From positions 1 to 64,000 of the forward strand of contig NZ_JALDYX010000009.1 of assembly GCF_024267675.1 (NCBI RefSeq): DNA of 64,000 nucleotides. Reading direction: 5' to 3'. Position 1 is the stretch's first letter. The number at the start of each line of letters is the position of its first letter. The DNA is from Marinobacterium sedimentorum (GTDB taxonomy: Bacteria > Pseudomonadota > Gammaproteobacteria > Pseudomonadales > Balneatricaceae). Positions 1 through 9,266 of the stretch are shown piece after piece. The position numbers and the translations under genes were made by a program. The notes beneath the pieces were generated by a model. The model saw only the letters and a program-made list of their open reading frames with translations, did not search any database and was not told the DNA's origin.

Positions 1-11
1 ATTGGCTTTAC

Positions 12-50
12 GAAAAAGGCTCGAAGTTGATAAAACTTCGAGCCTTTTTC
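12..50. terminator. Strong bidirectional hairpin terminator
   Basis: A 16-bp perfect stem (13-28 with 34-49) closes a GATAA loop. It is flanked by A5 on the left and T5 on the right, so it fits an intrinsic terminator in either direction. It probably ends a gene lying left of the window. Confidence 0.85.
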
Positions 51-104
51 GTGTTGGTACAGAAAAACCAAATCGTCGGGCTCGCTCTTTATAACCCCGG
101 GCGA

Positions 105-134
105 AGATCATAGGTTCAAACCCTGTCCCGATAC
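105..134 (+). other. tRNA 3'-end-like remnant (T-arm plus acceptor-like strand)
   Basis: Positions 110-126 fold as a T-arm: 5-bp stem ATAGG/CCTGT around the 7-nt loop TTCAAAC. CCCGATA and C follow, as the 3' acceptor strand would. No matching 5' acceptor (TATCGGG) or normal anticodon arm precedes it, so this is at best a fragment of a tRNA gene. The similarity may be chance. Confidence 0.25.
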
Positions 135-150
135 CCTATTTAGCATGTAG

Positions 151-182
151 GTTGGGTCGAGCCGCGTAGCGGCGGACCCAAC
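151..182. repeat. REP-like long hairpin 3' of the aminotransferase gene
   Basis: GTTGGGTC (151-158) pairs with GACCCAAC (175-182), and an inner GCCGC/GCGGC stem closes on GTA. The hairpin lies 15 bp beyond the aminotransferase stop codon and may protect or terminate its mRNA. No T-run follows on the minus strand, so a repeat or processing role is as likely as termination. Confidence 0.5.
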
Positions 183-196
183 ACTCTCCGGTCAGG

Positions 197-1369
197 CTAG
201 TGGTGGCTGCGCATCAGCAGCGCGCCAAGCAGGCTAAGCATCTCGTCGACTTCGGATGCGCTGACGTTCAGCGCCGGCATGAAGCGCAGCGTATGGAGCC
301 GCGGCGCATTGAGCAGCAGACCCGTCTCGAACGCTGCCCCGACCAGGGCGGGGGCGTCGAGCGGTGCGATGTCCAGCGCGATCAGCAGGCCTTCGCCGCG
401 CACCTCACCGAGCCCGTACCGTGCGGATAGCGCCTTGAGTCCGGTAACAAGTTGCTCGCTGCGCTCCATTACCCGGCCCAGAAACCCCGGCGCGGTCACA
501 GCATCCAGCACCGCCAGCGCGGCGGCCGTGACCACAGGGTTGCCGTTGAAGGTGCCGCCCTGGTCGCCGTACTCGAAACAGCAGGCGTCGGCTTTGGCCA
601 GCAGCGCCGCGATCGGCATGCCGCCGCCGAGTCCCTTGCCGAGCGTCACCACATCTGGTTCGATTCCGTGCCGCTGGTAGCAGAACGGGACGCCGGTTCG
701 GCCGATGCCGGTCTGCACCTCGTCGAGCATCAGCAGCAGGCCGTGGCGGTCGGCCAGCTGCCGCAGGCCCTGCAGGAAGGCGCTGCCGGCCGGGATCACG
801 CCGGCTTCGCCCTGGATCGGCTCCAGCAGAATCGCCACGGTCTCGTCATCGATTGCACTCGCGACTGCTGCCAGGTCGCCGTAGGGCACCTTGGTGAAGC
901 CCGGCACCTTGGGGTTGAACAGCGGCTCGAACGCCGGCTTGCCGGTGGCGGACATCGTCGCCAGGGTGCGGCCGTGGAAACCGTTGTGGAAGCAGATGAT
1001 CTTCCAGGCACCGCTGCGGTGCTTCTGGCCCCACTTTCTCGCCAGCTTGATGGCGCCCTCGTTGGCTTCGGCGCCGCTGTTGGCAAAGAACGTCTGGTCC
1101 AGCCCGCTTAGCGCGGCCAGCCGGTTCGCCAGCGCCAGCGCGGGTGCGTTGTAGAAGGCGGGACCGGGGTTGATCAGGCGCCGGCTTTGCGCGCAGATGG
1201 CGTCGCTGACGGCCTCGGGGCAGTGGCCGAGGGTGTTCACCGCCCAGCCCTGGACGAAGTCCAGCCAGACGTTGTCCTGCTGATCGTAGAGGCGGCTGCC
1301 CTGGCCGCGCACAAAGGTGACCTCGGGCCTTGCGGCGATCTGCATCAGGGCGCTGTATTCGGTATTCAT
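197..1369 (-). CDS. argD: Acetylornithine/succinylornithine-type aminotransferase (ArgD family)
   Basis: PLP-dependent class III aminotransferase of 390 aa. By family it converts N-acetylornithine and 2-oxoglutarate to the semialdehyde and glutamate in arginine synthesis, or the reverse in AstC-type catabolism. Visible motifs are [15 protein letters not shown] near residue 100, FHGRT near 135, [12 protein letters not shown] near 220, and [11 protein letters not shown] near 245, whose Lys should bind PLP. The open frame runs upstream to 1486, but the ATG at 1369 has a GGAGAC ribosome site and matches the family N-terminus (MNTEYSALM). It stands alone, with a terminator-like hairpin in its leader. 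The exact substrate (ArgD, AstC or a related omega-transaminase) cannot be settled from sequence alone. Confidence 0.85.
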   Translation of the reverse strand: MNTEYSALMQIAARPEVTFVRGQGSRLYDQQDNVWLDFVQGWAVNTLGHCPEAVSDAICAQSRRLINPGPAFYNAPALALANRLAALSGLDQTFFANSGAEANEGAIKLARKWGQKHRSGAWKIICFHNGFHGRTLATMSATGKPAFEPLFNPKVPGFTKVPYGDLAAVASAIDDETVAILLEPIQGEAGVIPAGSAFLQGLRQLADRHGLLLMLDEVQTGIGRTGVPFCYQRHGIEPDVVTLGKGLGGGMPIAALLAKADACCFEYGDQGGTFNGNPVVTAAALAVLDAVTAPGFLGRVMERSEQLVTGLKALSARYGLGEVRGEGLLIALDIAPLDAPALVGAAFETGLLLNAPRLHTLRFMPALNVSASEVDEMLSLLGALLMRSHH

Positions 1370-1473
1370 CTTGTCTCCGGGATATTCATCAAGGGTTTTC
1401 GGGAGCCGCCGGCTGGCAATCCCCAGGAGCCCGGAATCCCGCGGTGAGCCTTGTCTGTACAGAACCGTACAAA

Positions 1474-1505
1474 CGAAAAAGGCCACCGGGGATACCGGTG
1501 GCCTT
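1474..1505 (-). terminator. Terminator-like hairpin in the argD leader
   Basis: Minus-strand stem AAGGCCACCGG/CCGGTGGCCTT around a five-base loop (1490-1494), followed on that strand by T5. It lies about 105 bases before the argD-like ATG and after a short Arg-rich frame (1536-1631), so it could be an attenuator or could end a small RNA. Confidence 0.6.
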
Positions 1506-1535
1506 CTGTCGACTCGGATTGCCTGAAATATCGGA

Positions 1536-1631
1536 TCAGGCGCAGTTCGATGTCGCGGACGGACAGGGGCAGTCCCACAGCAAGCTGTGAAGGCGTCGTA
1601 CCTGTCGTCGGATCGAAGTTAGAGTCATCAT
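1536..1631 (-). other. Possible Arg-rich leader peptide frame
   Basis: A 31-codon frame starts with two ATG codons (1631, 1628) and reads [18 protein letters not shown]..., with four Arg among its first 14 residues. No ribosome site is visible, but a GATACT -10-like box sits just upstream, so a leaderless transcript is possible. The terminator-like hairpin follows about 30 bases after its stop. Translation is unproven. Confidence 0.25.
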
Positions 1632-1776
1632 GGGCTGCAGTATCGCAGAGAACTGGGTGACTAAAAACAATTTTTTGCCCGCTCCCGATTGAGTGCATCC
1701 AGCCGGGTAGGGTAGCCTGACAGCAACCTGCCCGGCTTCATGCCGAAGCCCCAAACTCGCTATTCAGGGAAGAACC

Positions 1777-2184
1777 ATGCCGCTCGAAATCCGCTTCGAT
1801 GATCAGCTCCGGGACGACGAGGTGATCGAACTTTATCGCGCCAATGCATGGTCGTCGGCGGACAAGCCGCGACAACTGATCGCGGCGCTGCGTAACTCCC
1901 ACAGCCTGGTCACCGCACGCCTGGACGACCGACTGGTGGGCCTTGGCAATGCCATCTCGGACGGCCATCTGGTCGTCTACTATCCGCATCTGCTGGTGCA
2001 TCCGGACTGCCAGGGCCAGGGCATTGGCCGCCGCCTCGTGGAAGCGATGCTAAGCCGCTACGCCGGTTTCCATCAGCAGATGCTCACCGCCGACGGCGAT
2101 GCGGTCGGTTTCTACCGCTCGGTTGGCTTCGAGCGAGCGGGCAAAACGGAGCCGATGTGGATCTACGCCGGCACGGATCACTGA
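1777..2184 (+). CDS. GNAT family N-acetyltransferase
   Basis: A 135-aa single-domain GCN5-related acetyltransferase. The acetyl-CoA binding signature (CQGQGIGRRLVEAML, about residues 74-88) follows the LLVHPD strand. The C-terminal GDAVGFYRSVGFERAG element, typical of small GNATs, precedes a final beta-strand. Start ATG is preceded by GGGAAGA. Substrate unknown; small soluble GNATs of this shape acetylate amines, antibiotics or protein N-termini. The next gene-like stretch is a degraded member of the same superfamily. Confidence 0.85.
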   Translation: MPLEIRFDDQLRDDEVIELYRANAWSSADKPRQLIAALRNSHSLVTARLDDRLVGLGNAISDGHLVVYYPHLLVHPDCQGQGIGRRLVEAMLSRYAGFHQQMLTADGDAVGFYRSVGFERAGKTEPMWIYAGTDH

Positions 2185-2267
2185 AAATGTAATGGAGTCC
2201 GGGCTATGGATGTCAGCTTTACCAGGGCCGGGACAGGGCCGTCGCCGAGAGCCTGATCTGAACGAAT

Positions 2268-2507
2268 ATGCGACCGTACTGCGAAGGGCGTTCCATCCTG
2301 TGGGACAGCGCGGGGTTCGCGAAAGACGGGCAGGCGTAAGAGCGTTACGAAATTGTCCGCGCAGCGCTTGGCCGTGGCTTGCCCCGGCTGCGGCTCAAGG
2401 TGTTCCGCGACAATCCGGCTGTGAAGCTGTACCGCCGATGCGGTTTTGCAGTCGTCCGGGAGGATGCCGACTTTTACTGGATGGAATCCATACTGTCGCC
2501 CCGATGA
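2268..2507 (+). pseudogene. Degenerate GNAT acetyltransferase
   Basis: One reading frame carries a convincing GNAT C-terminus (LKVFRDNPAVKLYRRCGFAV then DADFYWMESIL, stop at 2505-2507). In the same frame a TAA at 2337-2339 interrupts it just after an upstream segment starting MRPYCEGRSILW, and the acetyl-CoA loop is largely missing. The fragment therefore cannot make a complete enzyme. It may be the relic of a second acetyltransferase beside the intact one, or of an acquired gene that decayed. Boundaries are approximate. Confidence 0.6.
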
Positions 2508-2555
2508 AGGATAGGACCGATCGGTATTACCGCCATTTTTAACGAGAGAAGCATC

Positions 2556-3134
2556 GTGAAAGAGATCGCACAGATACTGGCGTTCGTCGTCGAGATTGAG
2601 AAACTCAAGGGCGTGCACCGCAAGACCCGCCCTGTGGGGCTCGAGCGCGTCGAGAATTCGGCCGAGCACAGCTGGCATGTCTGCCTGACGGCGCTGATGC
2701 TGAAGGAGTATGCCGATGAGCCGATCGATATCGATCGCGTCATCAGGATGCTGCTGATCCACGACCTCGGCGAGATCGATGCCGGTGACACCATTATCTA
2801 CCAGAGCGAAACGGCCGAGAACAAGGCCGCGGAGGCGGCGGGTGTCGCTCGTGTCCTGCGGATGCTGCCGGACGGCCAGGGTGACGCCTACCTGGCGCTC
2901 TGGCACGAGTTCGAGGCCGGCGAGACCGCCGATTCCCGCTATGCCCGCGCCATCGACCGGGTGCCGCCGCTGCTGCACAACCTGCACAGCGAGGGGTACA
3001 GCTGGCGCGAAAACGGGGTGCCGAAAGACAAGGTCTTCGCGCTCAACGCGCGCATCGGCCAGGGCAGTCGTGCGCTCTGGGACGAAATCCGCATGCGGCT
3101 GGATGGTGCCGTGGACAAGGGCTGGCTCGAATAG
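2556..3134 (+). CDS. HD domain phosphohydrolase (YfbR/HDDC2-like)
   Basis: A 192-aa HD-superfamily metal-dependent phosphohydrolase. The metal ligands expected for the family are visible: SAEHSWHV near residue 35, LLIHDLGEIDAGD near 67-79, and a later Asp in RAIDRVPP. By family it resembles the single-domain HD hydrolases related to 5'-deoxynucleotidase YfbR and human HDDC2. Start is GTG at 2556 behind GAGAG. A strong GC hairpin (3163-3182) follows the gene. Substrate not determinable here. Confidence 0.8.
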   Translation: MKEIAQILAFVVEIEKLKGVHRKTRPVGLERVENSAEHSWHVCLTALMLKEYADEPIDIDRVIRMLLIHDLGEIDAGDTIIYQSETAENKAAEAAGVARVLRMLPDGQGDAYLALWHEFEAGETADSRYARAIDRVPPLLHNLHSEGYSWRENGVPKDKVFALNARIGQGSRALWDEIRMRLDGAVDKGWLE

Positions 3135-3162
3135 GGGGCCACGATACGGTGATGTGAGAGGA

Positions 3163-3182
3163 CGGAGGCCCTGAGGCCTCCT
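3163..3182. terminator. GC-rich hairpin between convergent genes
   Basis: GGAGGCC and GGCCTCC pair around a CTGA loop between the HD hydrolase (+) and the symporter gene (-). There is no clear T-run, so it is a weak candidate terminator. Confidence 0.45.
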
Positions 3183-3280
3183 CCTGCTCGATTAGGCATT
3201 GTCTATCTGTGCGCCGGGTTGCCGCACTCGGGCAAGGCGACGCGCGAGTGCGTTGTCGGCGGACAGGTGCGCCATGGAAC

Positions 3281-4747
3281 TTAGCGCTGCGTTTCGACGC
3301 CGTCTGGCAGGCTGTCCTGGGTCGCGGTGCCGGCCACGCGGTGCTTGTGTTCGTTCCAGATGTTCAGATCGATCTGGCTTGCCACCTCGGGGTAGTCGGC
3401 CGGGTCGAAGACGGGTGTCTGCTCGCGGCTTTGCGAGAAGTAGTCACGGGTCAGCTTGACCACCAGTCCCGACAGCATCAGGATCGCGATCAGGTTGATG
3501 GTGGCCATCAGACCCATGGCGGCATCGGCGGCATTGAACACGGTGGCTACGCTCTCGTAGGCGCCCCAGACCACCATCAGCAGTCCCAGGCTGCGCAGTA
3601 CCGTCAGGCCGGCGCGATTGCCCAGTTTCAGGAAGACCATGGCGTTTTCGGCATAGGTATAGTTGCCGATGATCGAGGTGAAGGCGAAGAAGAAGATCGC
3701 GATGGCGATGAAATACTGCCCGGCAGCACCAATATGAACACTCATCGCGGTCTGCGTCAGCGGTATGCCGGACAACTCTGGATCGGCGCCCATGACGCCG
3801 GACAGCAGGATCATCAGGGCGGTAGCGGTGCAGATCAGCAGTGTATCGATGAACACCCCGAGTGCCTGCACCATGCCCTGGGACGACGGGTGGTGCGGGT
3901 TGGGGGTGGCGACAGCGGCAATGTTCGGGGCCGAGCCCATGCCGGCTTCATTGGAGAACAGGCCGCGCTTGATGCCGTTCAGCATGGCGCCGGCAATACC
4001 GCCTGCGGCCTGTTCCAGGCCAAAGGCACTCTTGACGATCAAGGCAAATACGGCGGGAACCTCGCTCAGGTTGAGCGCGATCACGTACAGTGCCACCAGC
4101 AGGTAGGCGCCGGCCATGAAGGGCACGACCAGTTCGGCACAGCGGGCAATTTTCTTGATGCCGCCAAAGATAACGACACCGGCGAGGATCGCGAGAATGA
4201 CGCCCGTGCCGAGCTTCGGCATGCCGAAGGCGCCTTGCATGGCATCGGCGATGGAATTGGCCTGGACGGCATTGAAGATCAGGCCGAAGGTCAGAATCAG
4301 GGCGATGGAAAAAACCGCACCAGCCCAGGGGGCATTTAGTCCCCTGGCGATATAGAAGGCCGGCCCGCCGCGTAGCTGACCATTGTCGTCACGTACCTTG
4401 TACAACTGCGCCAGGGTGCTCTCGGCGTAGGCGGTGGCCATGCCGACCAGCGCCACCATCCACATCCAGAAGATAGCGCCGGGACCGCCAAGGGACAGGG
4501 CGACCGCGACCCCGGCCAGATTGCCGGTGCCGACGCGCGACGCCAGGCTGGTGCACAGTGCCTGGAACGGCGAGATGCCGCCGCGATCGCTCTGCGGTGC
4601 TTTCAGGACGGTGCGAATGAATTCGGGGAAATGGCGAAATTGCATAAAGCCCAGGCGCAACGTGAAGTAAATGCCGACCGCCAGCAGGCCGTAGATCAGT
4701 ATGTAACCCCAGAAAACGGTGTTGAGAAAGTCGATAACAGTATTCAT
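3281..4747 (-). CDS. Alanine/glycine:cation symporter (AGCS family)
   Basis: A 488-aa inner-membrane Na+-coupled amino-acid transporter. The N-terminus (MNTVIDFLNTVFWGYILIYG), GGISPFQALCTSLASRVGTGNLAG, GPGAIFWMW and the GLFSNEAGMGSAPN motif near residue 265 are diagnostic for the alanine/Na+ symporter family. About ten or eleven hydrophobic segments are visible, followed by a short charged C-terminal tail. ATG at 4747 is chosen over an upstream in-frame Met at 4852 because only it gives the family N-terminus. The gene stands alone behind a roughly 500-bp upstream gap. Alanine, glycine or serine are likely substrates. Confidence 0.9.
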   Translation of the reverse strand: MNTVIDFLNTVFWGYILIYGLLAVGIYFTLRLGFMQFRHFPEFIRTVLKAPQSDRGGISPFQALCTSLASRVGTGNLAGVAVALSLGGPGAIFWMWMVALVGMATAYAESTLAQLYKVRDDNGQLRGGPAFYIARGLNAPWAGAVFSIALILTFGLIFNAVQANSIADAMQGAFGMPKLGTGVILAILAGVVIFGGIKKIARCAELVVPFMAGAYLLVALYVIALNLSEVPAVFALIVKSAFGLEQAAGGIAGAMLNGIKRGLFSNEAGMGSAPNIAAVATPNPHHPSSQGMVQALGVFIDTLLICTATALMILLSGVMGADPELSGIPLTQTAMSVHIGAAGQYFIAIAIFFFAFTSIIGNYTYAENAMVFLKLGNRAGLTVLRSLGLLMVVWGAYESVATVFNAADAAMGLMATINLIAILMLSGLVVKLTRDYFSQSREQTPVFDPADYPEVASQIDLNIWNEHKHRVAGTATQDSLPDGVETQR

Positions 4748-5249
4748 GCGGTGAGATCCTTGTGAAGCATGTCTTGTTATTTTCGCTGTGTGTTGGTGCA
4801 TCCTGCCGGGATGCCTGAATGGCAAAAGTGCCGCGGCACCAGGGGTGAACACGCCTTTCCCGGTGTGTTCAGTAAACGATTACGTTGATGCCGCCAGGTA
4901 TCATGCAGTTATTATGCCGGGGGGCTTCAGGCAAGCGGACAATCGGGGCCTTAAGCGTGCAAAGCGCCGGCAGGCGGCGGCGTGCTTGTACTGTCGGTCG
5001 CGGGACAAGCGCCAGATGAGACTGCCGCCGGATGGTCGAGCGGCGTTGCAACGGGCGATACGGTGCACCGGTCTGCGTCTGTGACCAAAGCGGTGCAGTC
5101 TGTTTCAGCGTCTGGTGCCGCAGAATGTGGTTTTTTCAGGCCATGACGGCACGGCCGTCCGCGGTGTTGCATTTCCTCGAAAATGCGCCGTGCGGCCAAC
5201 CTCCTGGCGACTCGCTAAAAGCGCCTCTAAGAGCGAAGCAGTACACTAG
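4748..5249. other. Intergenic region with no recognised gene
   Basis: About 500 bp between the symporter start and the XdhC stop. The right part (5153-5249) is half of a repeat also found at 62.7 kb. The rest should hold the symporter promoter, but I could not place -35/-10 boxes with confidence and saw no conserved reading frame. Confidence 0.6.
5153..5249 (-). repeat. Half copy of the CTAGTGTACTGCTTC repeat family
   Basis: Read on the minus strand, these 97 bp match the left part of the element at 62682-62846. There are only about three substitutions and one 22-bp gap bounded by TTTCGA direct repeats. The terminal sequence ends in CTAG immediately beside the XdhC stop codon. The other arm of the element is absent here. 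Confidence 0.8.
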
Positions 5250-6272
5250 CTATTCGGCAAGGATCTTGCTGAGCGAGCGGGCGCTGCGATGCTTGAGGGC
5301 AGCATGGCACTCGGCGAGGATGGCGAGTGCGATACCTTCTGGCAGCTCTGCACCCAGGTCCAGGCCGGCAGGTCCGGCCAGCGGGATCTGCAGGTCGGCC
5401 TGCGTCAGGCCGGCCTGCTGCAGCACCTGGATTCGGCGATTCTGTGGGCCGAGCAGGGCGCAATAGCGCAGCGATACTGCGTTCAGCGCCTGCAGGGCGG
5501 CGGCATCCAGTGAGATATTGTGGGTCATCAGGACAGCGGCGTCGATCTGCTGGGTCCTGGCATAGTCGGTCAGGCCGGTGGCCGGTCCCTTGAAAAGGCC
5601 GCTGGCGGTGGCGAAGTGTTCGCGCCGGGCATTGGCCGGGCGCGGGTCCCACAGGCTGACTTCCCAGCCCAGCTGGTGAGCCATCGATACCAGTGGCCGG
5701 GCGTCCAGGCCGCCACCGGCCACCAGCAGGTGAGGAGCGGGGCGAATACGGCTGACCAGCCATTGCTGGTCACCTTCGGTGATGAGGCTGGACGCGGGAC
5801 TGCTGCCGTGGTCCGCAACCGGTTGTGCCGGCAGGAAGCGGTTTTGCACCTCGCCGGTCCCCTCCGGGATGCGCTGGTAATAGTAGCCGCCTGCACGGTT
5901 GTTGAGGGTCTGGTGCAGGGTGTCGAGCTGCAGGTACTGCTGCCGGGCCAGAATGGGCTGCGGCAGTATGTGCACAGTGCCGCCGCAGCCAATGCCCAGC
6001 TGATACGACAGGTCGTCCTCGTCGCTGCCATCGTAGCAGAGGGTTACGGCCCTGTGGCTGTGCATGACCTGGCGGGCATGGCGGTGGATATCGGATTCCA
6101 GGCAGCCGCCGCTGAGCAGCCCGAACTGCTGCCCCAGACTGTTGAACAGCATGCTGGCGCCGGGCTTGCGGTAGCAGGGGCCCTGGGTCTGGTAAACGGT
6201 GCCCAGCACCCAGTCCGCACTGTCCCGTTGCGGGTACCATTGCTGCAGCAGGTGTGGAAGGTCATTCGCCAT
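5250..6272 (-). CDS. XdhC/CoxI family molybdenum-cofactor chaperone
   Basis: A 340-aa XdhC-type protein. By family it binds molybdenum cofactor, supports its sulfuration and inserts it into xanthine-dehydrogenase-type hydroxylases. The N-terminal XdhC/CoxI domain shows GPCYRKPGASM, SGGCLESDI and GIGCGGTVHIL. The C-terminal Rossmann-like domain shows LLVAGGGLDARPLV near residue 205. ATG at 6272 is preferred; an in-frame TTG lies two codons upstream, and no strong ribosome site is seen. It is downstream of, and co-oriented with, the hydroxylase subunits it presumably serves. Confidence 0.85.
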   Translation of the reverse strand: MANDLPHLLQQWYPQRDSADWVLGTVYQTQGPCYRKPGASMLFNSLGQQFGLLSGGCLESDIHRHARQVMHSHRAVTLCYDGSDEDDLSYQLGIGCGGTVHILPQPILARQQYLQLDTLHQTLNNRAGGYYYQRIPEGTGEVQNRFLPAQPVADHGSSPASSLITEGDQQWLVSRIRPAPHLLVAGGGLDARPLVSMAHQLGWEVSLWDPRPANARREHFATASGLFKGPATGLTDYARTQQIDAAVLMTHNISLDAAALQALNAVSLRYCALLGPQNRRIQVLQQAGLTQADLQIPLAGPAGLDLGAELPEGIALAILAECHAALKHRSARSLSKILAE

Positions 6273-6307
6273 GATCAAGGTGCTCGTAGCTTGAATAACG
6301 AAAGGAT

Positions 6308-6342
6308 CCTGACCGGGCGCAGCTTTCGGGCGCCCGGTCAGG
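6308..6342. terminator. Stable hairpin between the hydroxylase gene and xdhC
   Basis: A 13-bp perfect stem (6308-6320 with 6330-6342) lies immediately after the large-subunit stop codon. No T-run follows, so it may partially attenuate or protect the mRNA rather than fully terminate it. Confidence 0.5.
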
Positions 6343-6345
6343 CGG

Positions 6346-8538
6346 TCAGACGGCGAGCTTGAGTGGCAGGCGCCGGAAGTGCTGGCCGGTGGCGGCGCTC
6401 AGTGCATTGGCCACGGCTGGCGCGATGGGCGGCGTGCCTGGTTCGCCAACGCCGGTGGGGGCTTCTGCCGAGGGCACTATATGCACTTCGATGGCTGGCA
6501 TCTGGTTGATCCGCAGCACCTGGTAGTCGTGGAAGTTGGATTGCACGACCTGGCCGTCGTTGAGCGTGATTTCGCTCACCAGCGCAGGTGACAGGCCAAA
6601 ACCGATGCCGCCTTCCATCTGGGCGCGGATCACATCGGGATTGATGGCCAGGCCACAATCCACCGCGCAGACAACGCGCTCCACCCTGAAGCTGCCATCA
6701 TCCTGTACCGAGACCTCGGCGACCTGGGCGACGAAGCTGTTAAAGGATTCATGTACCGCAACGCCGCGACCCCAGCCCTTGGGCAGTTCCGATCCCCAGC
6801 CGGCCTTCTCGGCCGCCAGTTTCAAGACTCCAAGGTGGCGCGGGTGCCGGGCCAGCAGCTTGAGCCGGAACTCGACCGGGTCCTGCTTTGTCGCCCGTGC
6901 CAGCTCATCCACCATGACTTCCGTCGAGAAGGCGGTGTGGCTGTGGCCAACGGAGCGCCACCACTGCACCGGTACTGGGTGATCTACGCTATGCAGTTCC
7001 ACCTGCAAATTCGGAATCTGGTAGGGCAGGCTGGATGCACCCTCGACCGAGGTGGAGTCGACGCCATCCTTGATCGCGAAGTTCTCGAAGGCCGTGCCCT
7101 TCATGATGGACTGACCGACAATGCGCTGCTCCCAGGCGAGGGGGTTGCCGCTGGCGTCCAGGCCTGCACGCACTTTATGCACGTACATCGGACGGTAATA
7201 GCCGGCGCGGGTGTCGTCTTCGCGGGTCCAGACCAGCTTCACCGGGGTGCCGCGTTTTGCCTGGGCGATCAAGGCGGCTTCGATCAGGTAGTCTGAATGC
7301 GGGTTGGCCCGGCGCCCGAAACTGCCGCCGGCAAACAGCATGTTGATCTTCACCTGTTCAGGTTTGAGGCCCAGGGCGGAGGCCACGGCCGACTGGTCGA
7401 TGGTCTGGAACTGCTCACCGTTCCACATTTCACAGCCCTGGTCGTTCACCAGCGCCACGGCATTCATGGGCTCCATCGGAGCATGGGCCAGGTAGGGCAC
7501 TTCGAATACGGCTTCGATCAGGGTCGTGGCATTGGCCAGCGCTGCAGTGGCGTCGCCATCGGCACGGGCCACCAGGCCGGGCTGTTCGGCCAGCGCCCTG
7601 TACTTGCGCAGCATGTCATCTCTGCTGCCGGTAAAGGCGGCGCTTTGGTCCCATTCAATGCTGAGCAGATCGCGGCCTTTCTTGGCGCTCCAGAAATCCT
7701 TTGCCAGTACGGCGATGCCATTGGGGATCTGCACCACCTCGACCACGCCCGGCGATGCCAGTGCCTTGCTGGCGTCAAACCGGCTGACCTTGCCACCAAA
7801 GCGTGGCGGATGGGCGACCAGGGCGGTGAGCATGCCGTCCAGTTGTATATCCTGGGTGAAGCGTGCACTGCCGTCGGTTTTGCCCCGGTCCAGACGAGGC
7901 AGTTTTTGACCAATGTAGGAAAAGTCGGCCGGATCTTTCAGACGCAGCGATTGCGGATCCGGAATGGCCTGCAGGGCGGCGAGCTCTGCCAGCTCGCCAA
8001 AGCCCGCGCTCTTGCCGGAGGCGACATGGCTGAGAATGCCCTGGCTGACCTGAATCTCGGCGGCGGGGACTTTCCAGAGCTTCGCTGCGGCGGCTACCAG
8101 CATGGCCCTGGCGGTGGCGCCGGCCGTGCGCATTTGCATAAAGGAGTTGGCCATGGCGGAGCTGCCGCCGGTGCCCTGCACCGGGCCCCAGCTGAGGTTG
8201 TTGTAACGTGAGGCATCGGCCGGTGCGCCTTCGCTGCGCAGCTGTGACCAGTCGGCATCCAGCTCTTCGGCGACCAGGGTGGCAAGGCCGGTAAAGCTGC
8301 CCTGACCCATTTCCAGGTGTTTCATGATCACCGTGACACTGTTGTCGGTGCCGATGCGGACGAAGGCATTGGGTGCGAAGACGCCAGCCTCGGTCGCTGC
8401 ATTCGTGGTATCTGCGGCCAGAGCCACGGGCAGGTTCAGCGCCAGCGTCAGGCCGGCTCCGACGCTGGTGACCAGCTTGAGGAAATCCCGGCGACTGGAC
8501 AGCGGGCCCTGATGATCGTTGGATAGGTTGCGGCGCAT
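6346..8538 (-). CDS. Molybdopterin-dependent aldehyde/isoquinoline oxidoreductase large subunit
   Basis: A 730-aa single-chain large subunit of the xanthine oxidase family, IorB type. A Tat signal ([10 protein letters not shown], then a hydrophobic stretch ending ALAAD near residue 42) predicts export to the periplasm. The aldehyde oxidoreductase core follows: [27 protein letters not shown] near 405 and [12 protein letters not shown] near 700, the last holding the expected catalytic Glu. It is transcribed after its [2Fe-2S] partner (8552-9009) and before xdhC. Substrate unknown; relatives oxidise aldehydes or N-heterocycles. Because the partner gene is frameshifted, the enzyme may not be assembled. 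Confidence 0.88.
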   Translation of the reverse strand: MRRNLSNDHQGPLSSRRDFLKLVTSVGAGLTLALNLPVALAADTTNAATEAGVFAPNAFVRIGTDNSVTVIMKHLEMGQGSFTGLATLVAEELDADWSQLRSEGAPADASRYNNLSWGPVQGTGGSSAMANSFMQMRTAGATARAMLVAAAAKLWKVPAAEIQVSQGILSHVASGKSAGFGELAELAALQAIPDPQSLRLKDPADFSYIGQKLPRLDRGKTDGSARFTQDIQLDGMLTALVAHPPRFGGKVSRFDASKALASPGVVEVVQIPNGIAVLAKDFWSAKKGRDLLSIEWDQSAAFTGSRDDMLRKYRALAEQPGLVARADGDATAALANATTLIEAVFEVPYLAHAPMEPMNAVALVNDQGCEMWNGEQFQTIDQSAVASALGLKPEQVKINMLFAGGSFGRRANPHSDYLIEAALIAQAKRGTPVKLVWTREDDTRAGYYRPMYVHKVRAGLDASGNPLAWEQRIVGQSIMKGTAFENFAIKDGVDSTSVEGASSLPYQIPNLQVELHSVDHPVPVQWWRSVGHSHTAFSTEVMVDELARATKQDPVEFRLKLLARHPRHLGVLKLAAEKAGWGSELPKGWGRGVAVHESFNSFVAQVAEVSVQDDGSFRVERVVCAVDCGLAINPDVIRAQMEGGIGFGLSPALVSEITLNDGQVVQSNFHDYQVLRINQMPAIEVHIVPSAEAPTGVGEPGTPPIAPAVANALSAATGQHFRRLPLKLAV

Positions 8539-8551
8539 CTTGATCCTCTCC

Positions 8552-9009
8552 TTATGCGAGCTGTTCGGCGGCTTGCTTGATGGCGCTGCGGATTCGAGCG
8601 TAGGTAGCGCAGCGGCAGATATTGCCCGCCATGGCAGCGTCTATGTCGGCGTCGCTGGGCTGGCGGTGTTTTTCCAGCAGGGCGGTGGCGGACATGATCT
8701 GGCCCGACTGGCAGTAGCCGCACTGAGGTACTTCCAGCTCGGTCCAGGCCTGCTGTATTGTCTGGGCAACCACCGATTCGATACCCTCGATGGTCGTGAT
8801 TGCCTTGCCCTGGACCGCCGAAATCGGGGTGACGCAGGAACGGGTCGGCTGGCCATCGATATGCAGGGTACAGGCACCGCACAGAGACATGCCGCAGCCA
8901 AATTTTGTGCCGGTCAGGCGGACTTGGTCGCGGATGGCCCAGAGCAGGGGGTGTCGGGTGTGGTGTCCAGCACATGGCTGACACCGTTTACCTGGATCGT
9001 AACGGGCAT
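8552..9009 (-). pseudogene. [2Fe-2S] subunit of the molybdenum hydroxylase (IorA type), frameshifted
   Basis: A full-length family member would be about 152 aa. The start at 9009 has a perfect AGGAG site and gives [22 protein letters not shown] five-C run (8947-8951, minus strand) then lacks one base: one extra C restores LLWAIRD...[18 protein letters not shown] in the next frame. That second frame contains the plant-type cluster cysteines and the C-terminal CGYCQSG...NICRC cluster. As read, the gene yields only a 31-residue peptide, or an internal start at 8890 lacking the first cluster's leading cysteine. It could be a true mutation or a homopolymer sequencing error. Confidence 0.85.
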
Positions 9010-9266
9010 GGGATTCTCCTGATCAGTCGGTACTTTTACTCGGTGGCGGGCAGACCACCGCGCTCTATCTAATGTAGTTTTGATCGCGGGCCAGCCATTA
9101 GTGCAATCATCCGAACTACTTGCCCAAAACTCCAGAATGTCGATTAATACGTGGCAAGCGGCCAGCGCGCCGAGACATACTTTGAACAGGTACTGGAGCC
9201 TGTTTACGGGCGGTTTCGAGGGGTATAACACTGTTGCTGCAGATTCCCGGATAGACGGAGGCACAA

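Noticed and set aside
3209..4339. 376-codon plus-strand frame antisense to the symporter
   Set aside because: Gly/His/Gln-rich shadow of a GC-rich gene; no homology and no ribosome site.
8947..8951. Programmed frameshift in the [2Fe-2S] subunit gene
   Set aside because: No slippery heptamer or downstream pseudoknot typical of programmed shifting is apparent, and relatives of this family are single-frame genes. A mutation or sequencing error is simpler.
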